A DNA stretch of 7,656 nt. Source: Kofleriaceae bacterium. Its GTDB lineage: Bacteria; Myxococcota_A; Polyangia; Haliangiales; Haliangiaceae. The stretch is taken from contig JAESTW010000140.1 of the NCBI GenBank assembly GCA_016763395.1, positions 1-7,656 on the forward strand, in the 5' to 3' direction. The position numbers and the translations under genes were made by a program. Below are positions 7,501 to 7,656 of the stretch, piece by piece; the first letter of the stretch is position 1, and each line of letters opens with the position of its first letter. The notes below the pieces were generated by a model. That model had not been told where the DNA came from. It did no database searches and saw nothing but the letters and a program-made list of their open reading frames with translations.

Positions 7501-7611
7501 AAACTCAACGCTGGTACTTTGGCAACCCAGTACCAGGCAGAGTGAGCCGCCAAGAAGAATACCCAATCCCTTGGGCGTCTTCGAAACCCGCTTTGTTGTC
7601 CACCATGCCAC
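4555..7611 (-). CDS. Large predicted lipoprotein with Asp-rich loop, family unknown
   Basis: 1018 residues from a GTG at 7611. An in-frame stop (7630-7632) lies just upstream and the next Met is residue 50, so this start is well fixed. The N-terminus has basic residues (7-14), a hydrophobic core (16-29) and a lipobox ending VLGC (Cys30), predicting a lipid-anchored envelope protein. Most of the chain is Leu-rich amphipathic helix in short segments, like a helical solenoid. It is broken near 255-325 by a Pro/Gly/Asp-rich insert. The insert holds FVDNDSDGSADHNGQGRP (268-285), whose D-x-D-x-DG pattern resembles a calcium-binding loop, then PPFGYGDGYD and LSGDGDFLYQYYD. Ten further Cys are spread over the chain. 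A second acidic turn, SSDGDG, is at 702-707. I recall similar giant lipoproteins in Myxococcota-like genomes but cannot name a family or function. It is the first gene of the operon with the FadL-type transporter and the lipase, suggesting a role in binding or delivering lipids, or in stabilising the barrel. Confidence 0.92.
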   Translation of the reverse strand: MAWWTTKRVSKTPKGLGILLGGSLCLVLGCQSTSVEFRKAPETRASIGEMVYAIARTNGQASLTCSAELEQLLERERERLIRSVDAILTPSNVLMLPTLMSQSILPAADDGSLESMTDTLGTAIGLLVDDSFEPDRKALEAIVDLLNSDTILQDQHLLEFSRTLLADPGLVDGIHAISGLSELPLRAGSEQNALSALLQVASDLVNIEDEASSCTGLQPEDSIARLLSSEGFASVPIRGDSAWVARLNTSGTPKVRTNPATNSLYEPFVDNDSDGSADHNGQGRPINSLGEEIDIPPFGYGDGYDASHRKLSGDGDFLYQYYDAKNTAFGHGLRVTGEALASGLLSHVSSFVDAAMGTQIDCLGEEDCKRYTSQGNPIFQILFTLLEVAKYDKPIAFLETWSTLLRNDPAVAEDVLVSLGQIVDAIGNSSLDGTSPALYDLVGETLPLIGQIFRIQTRFNTPMPRLLMGLISELGTNAREFPTQLLATIEYRTLLKENECSAEPPDPNSPAVDFSRPRFYVQNGTTTVDNRSSIEKSLEILATADCGSVPFTGGKTVTHTIIDLMSRLSPETVCNLIDDLLGLLGVTGGFGEAVVNSSLFVVGCTSPDDVRASDLFALDDLAKSGALNFYLPVAKTFRQEGELRALVSLFATVGFDLLKDEDQSANTASAVRAILPVLAEILRSGAMDSFFDLNEYLVTIPSSDGDGTLADVIIDSGARLLDSTGTINTASGLQGGVSLASELIDGIQVAAQRIDSANQGPALASSAGFLSGYLTQTEMRDGALRLVDQSLVPQLASGLEAVLEAARLPSDQYQCVISEWQEQTKSQVESKTVAALLSVGVLLQDYPQRAQIDLFLSRILDPNPPHLEGGPTQGGPTSYDELTRIVSELLQSPERLDGASDLLRFASALLDPERQAHSLFLDFDRLLYRDEQRVLVQMSADALGVRGQDRELAPLLVLLDIAQSYSDILSSQQCVELPPSPVTLAELEESLASLVSFLRDDDSPLAFVFDLLRKRSGP
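7375..7392 (-). repeat. Three perfect hexamer repeats encoding Glu-Arg pairs
   Basis: The minus strand has GAGCGA three times in a row, encoding ERERER within LLERERERERL (about residues 72-80) of the large lipoprotein. Unlike the EVRGTS duplication, the units are identical in DNA, so recent slippage is possible. The segment lies in a charged helix just after the mature N-terminus. Confidence 0.8.
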
Positions 7612-7619
7612 CGCTGGTG

Positions 7620-7648
7620 ATTGTGCCAGCTAGTGGGCGTTATGAAAA
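7620..7648 (-). promoter_or_regulatory. Possible promoter for the three-gene lipid operon
   Basis: On the minus strand, TTTTCA (7648-7643; 4 of 6 bases match the -35 consensus) and CACAAT (7625-7620; 4 of 6 match the -10 consensus) are separated by exactly 17 bp. The -10 box ends eight bases before the GTG at 7611, so the start site would lie within one or two bases of the start codon. The matches are moderate and could be chance. The window ends at 7656, so a better promoter further upstream cannot be excluded. Confidence 0.35.
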
Positions 7649-7656
7649 GCAGGATA

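Overview
The window holds six protein-coding genes and almost no non-coding DNA. No RNA gene, insertion sequence, CRISPR array or attachment site was found, and no gene-free stretch reaches 300 bases. The genes point to a Gram-negative bacterium: there is a FadL-type outer-membrane beta-barrel, a lipobox protein and several Sec signal peptides. The style of the proteins suggests Myxococcota or a related 'deltaproteobacterial' lineage. This placement rests on the Cys-rich metzincin ending in a TQ-N...LL-LLG tail, the huge lipoprotein with an Asp-rich loop, and an exported protein whose mature part probably begins Ala-Cys-Gly. It comes from recalled family resemblance, not from a search.

Left part (1-2311). 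A divergent promoter region (433-544) separates two outward-facing units. To the left, on the minus strand, is the first 144 codons of an exported protein that runs off the window edge. To the right, on the plus strand, are a secreted zinc metalloprotease of the metzincin type (545-1327) and, 6 bases later, a cytosolic protein of unknown function (1334-2311). The two probably share a transcript. A perfect 7-bp inverted repeat lies in the divergent region.

Right part (2324-7611). Three minus-strand genes are packed without gaps. In transcription order they encode a 1018-residue lipoprotein, a FadL/OmpP1-type outer-membrane transporter and a membrane-anchored lipase-like alpha/beta hydrolase. 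The first junction is a 4-base GTGA overlap and the second is an abutting TAG-ATG, so the three are almost certainly one operon with coupled translation. The simplest reading is a lipid-handling module: the barrel admits hydrophobic compounds, the lipoprotein works beside it at the envelope, and the hydrolase cleaves esters. The charge pattern of the hydrolase anchor suggests its catalytic domain faces the cytoplasm. The substrate is unknown, and the lipoprotein family is not one I can name.

The operon converges with the 1334-2311 gene across a 12-base gap (2312-2323) that holds no recognisable terminator. None of the six start codons has a good Shine-Dalgarno sequence, and two have promoter-like -10 boxes placed so that the transcript would start at or next to the start codon.
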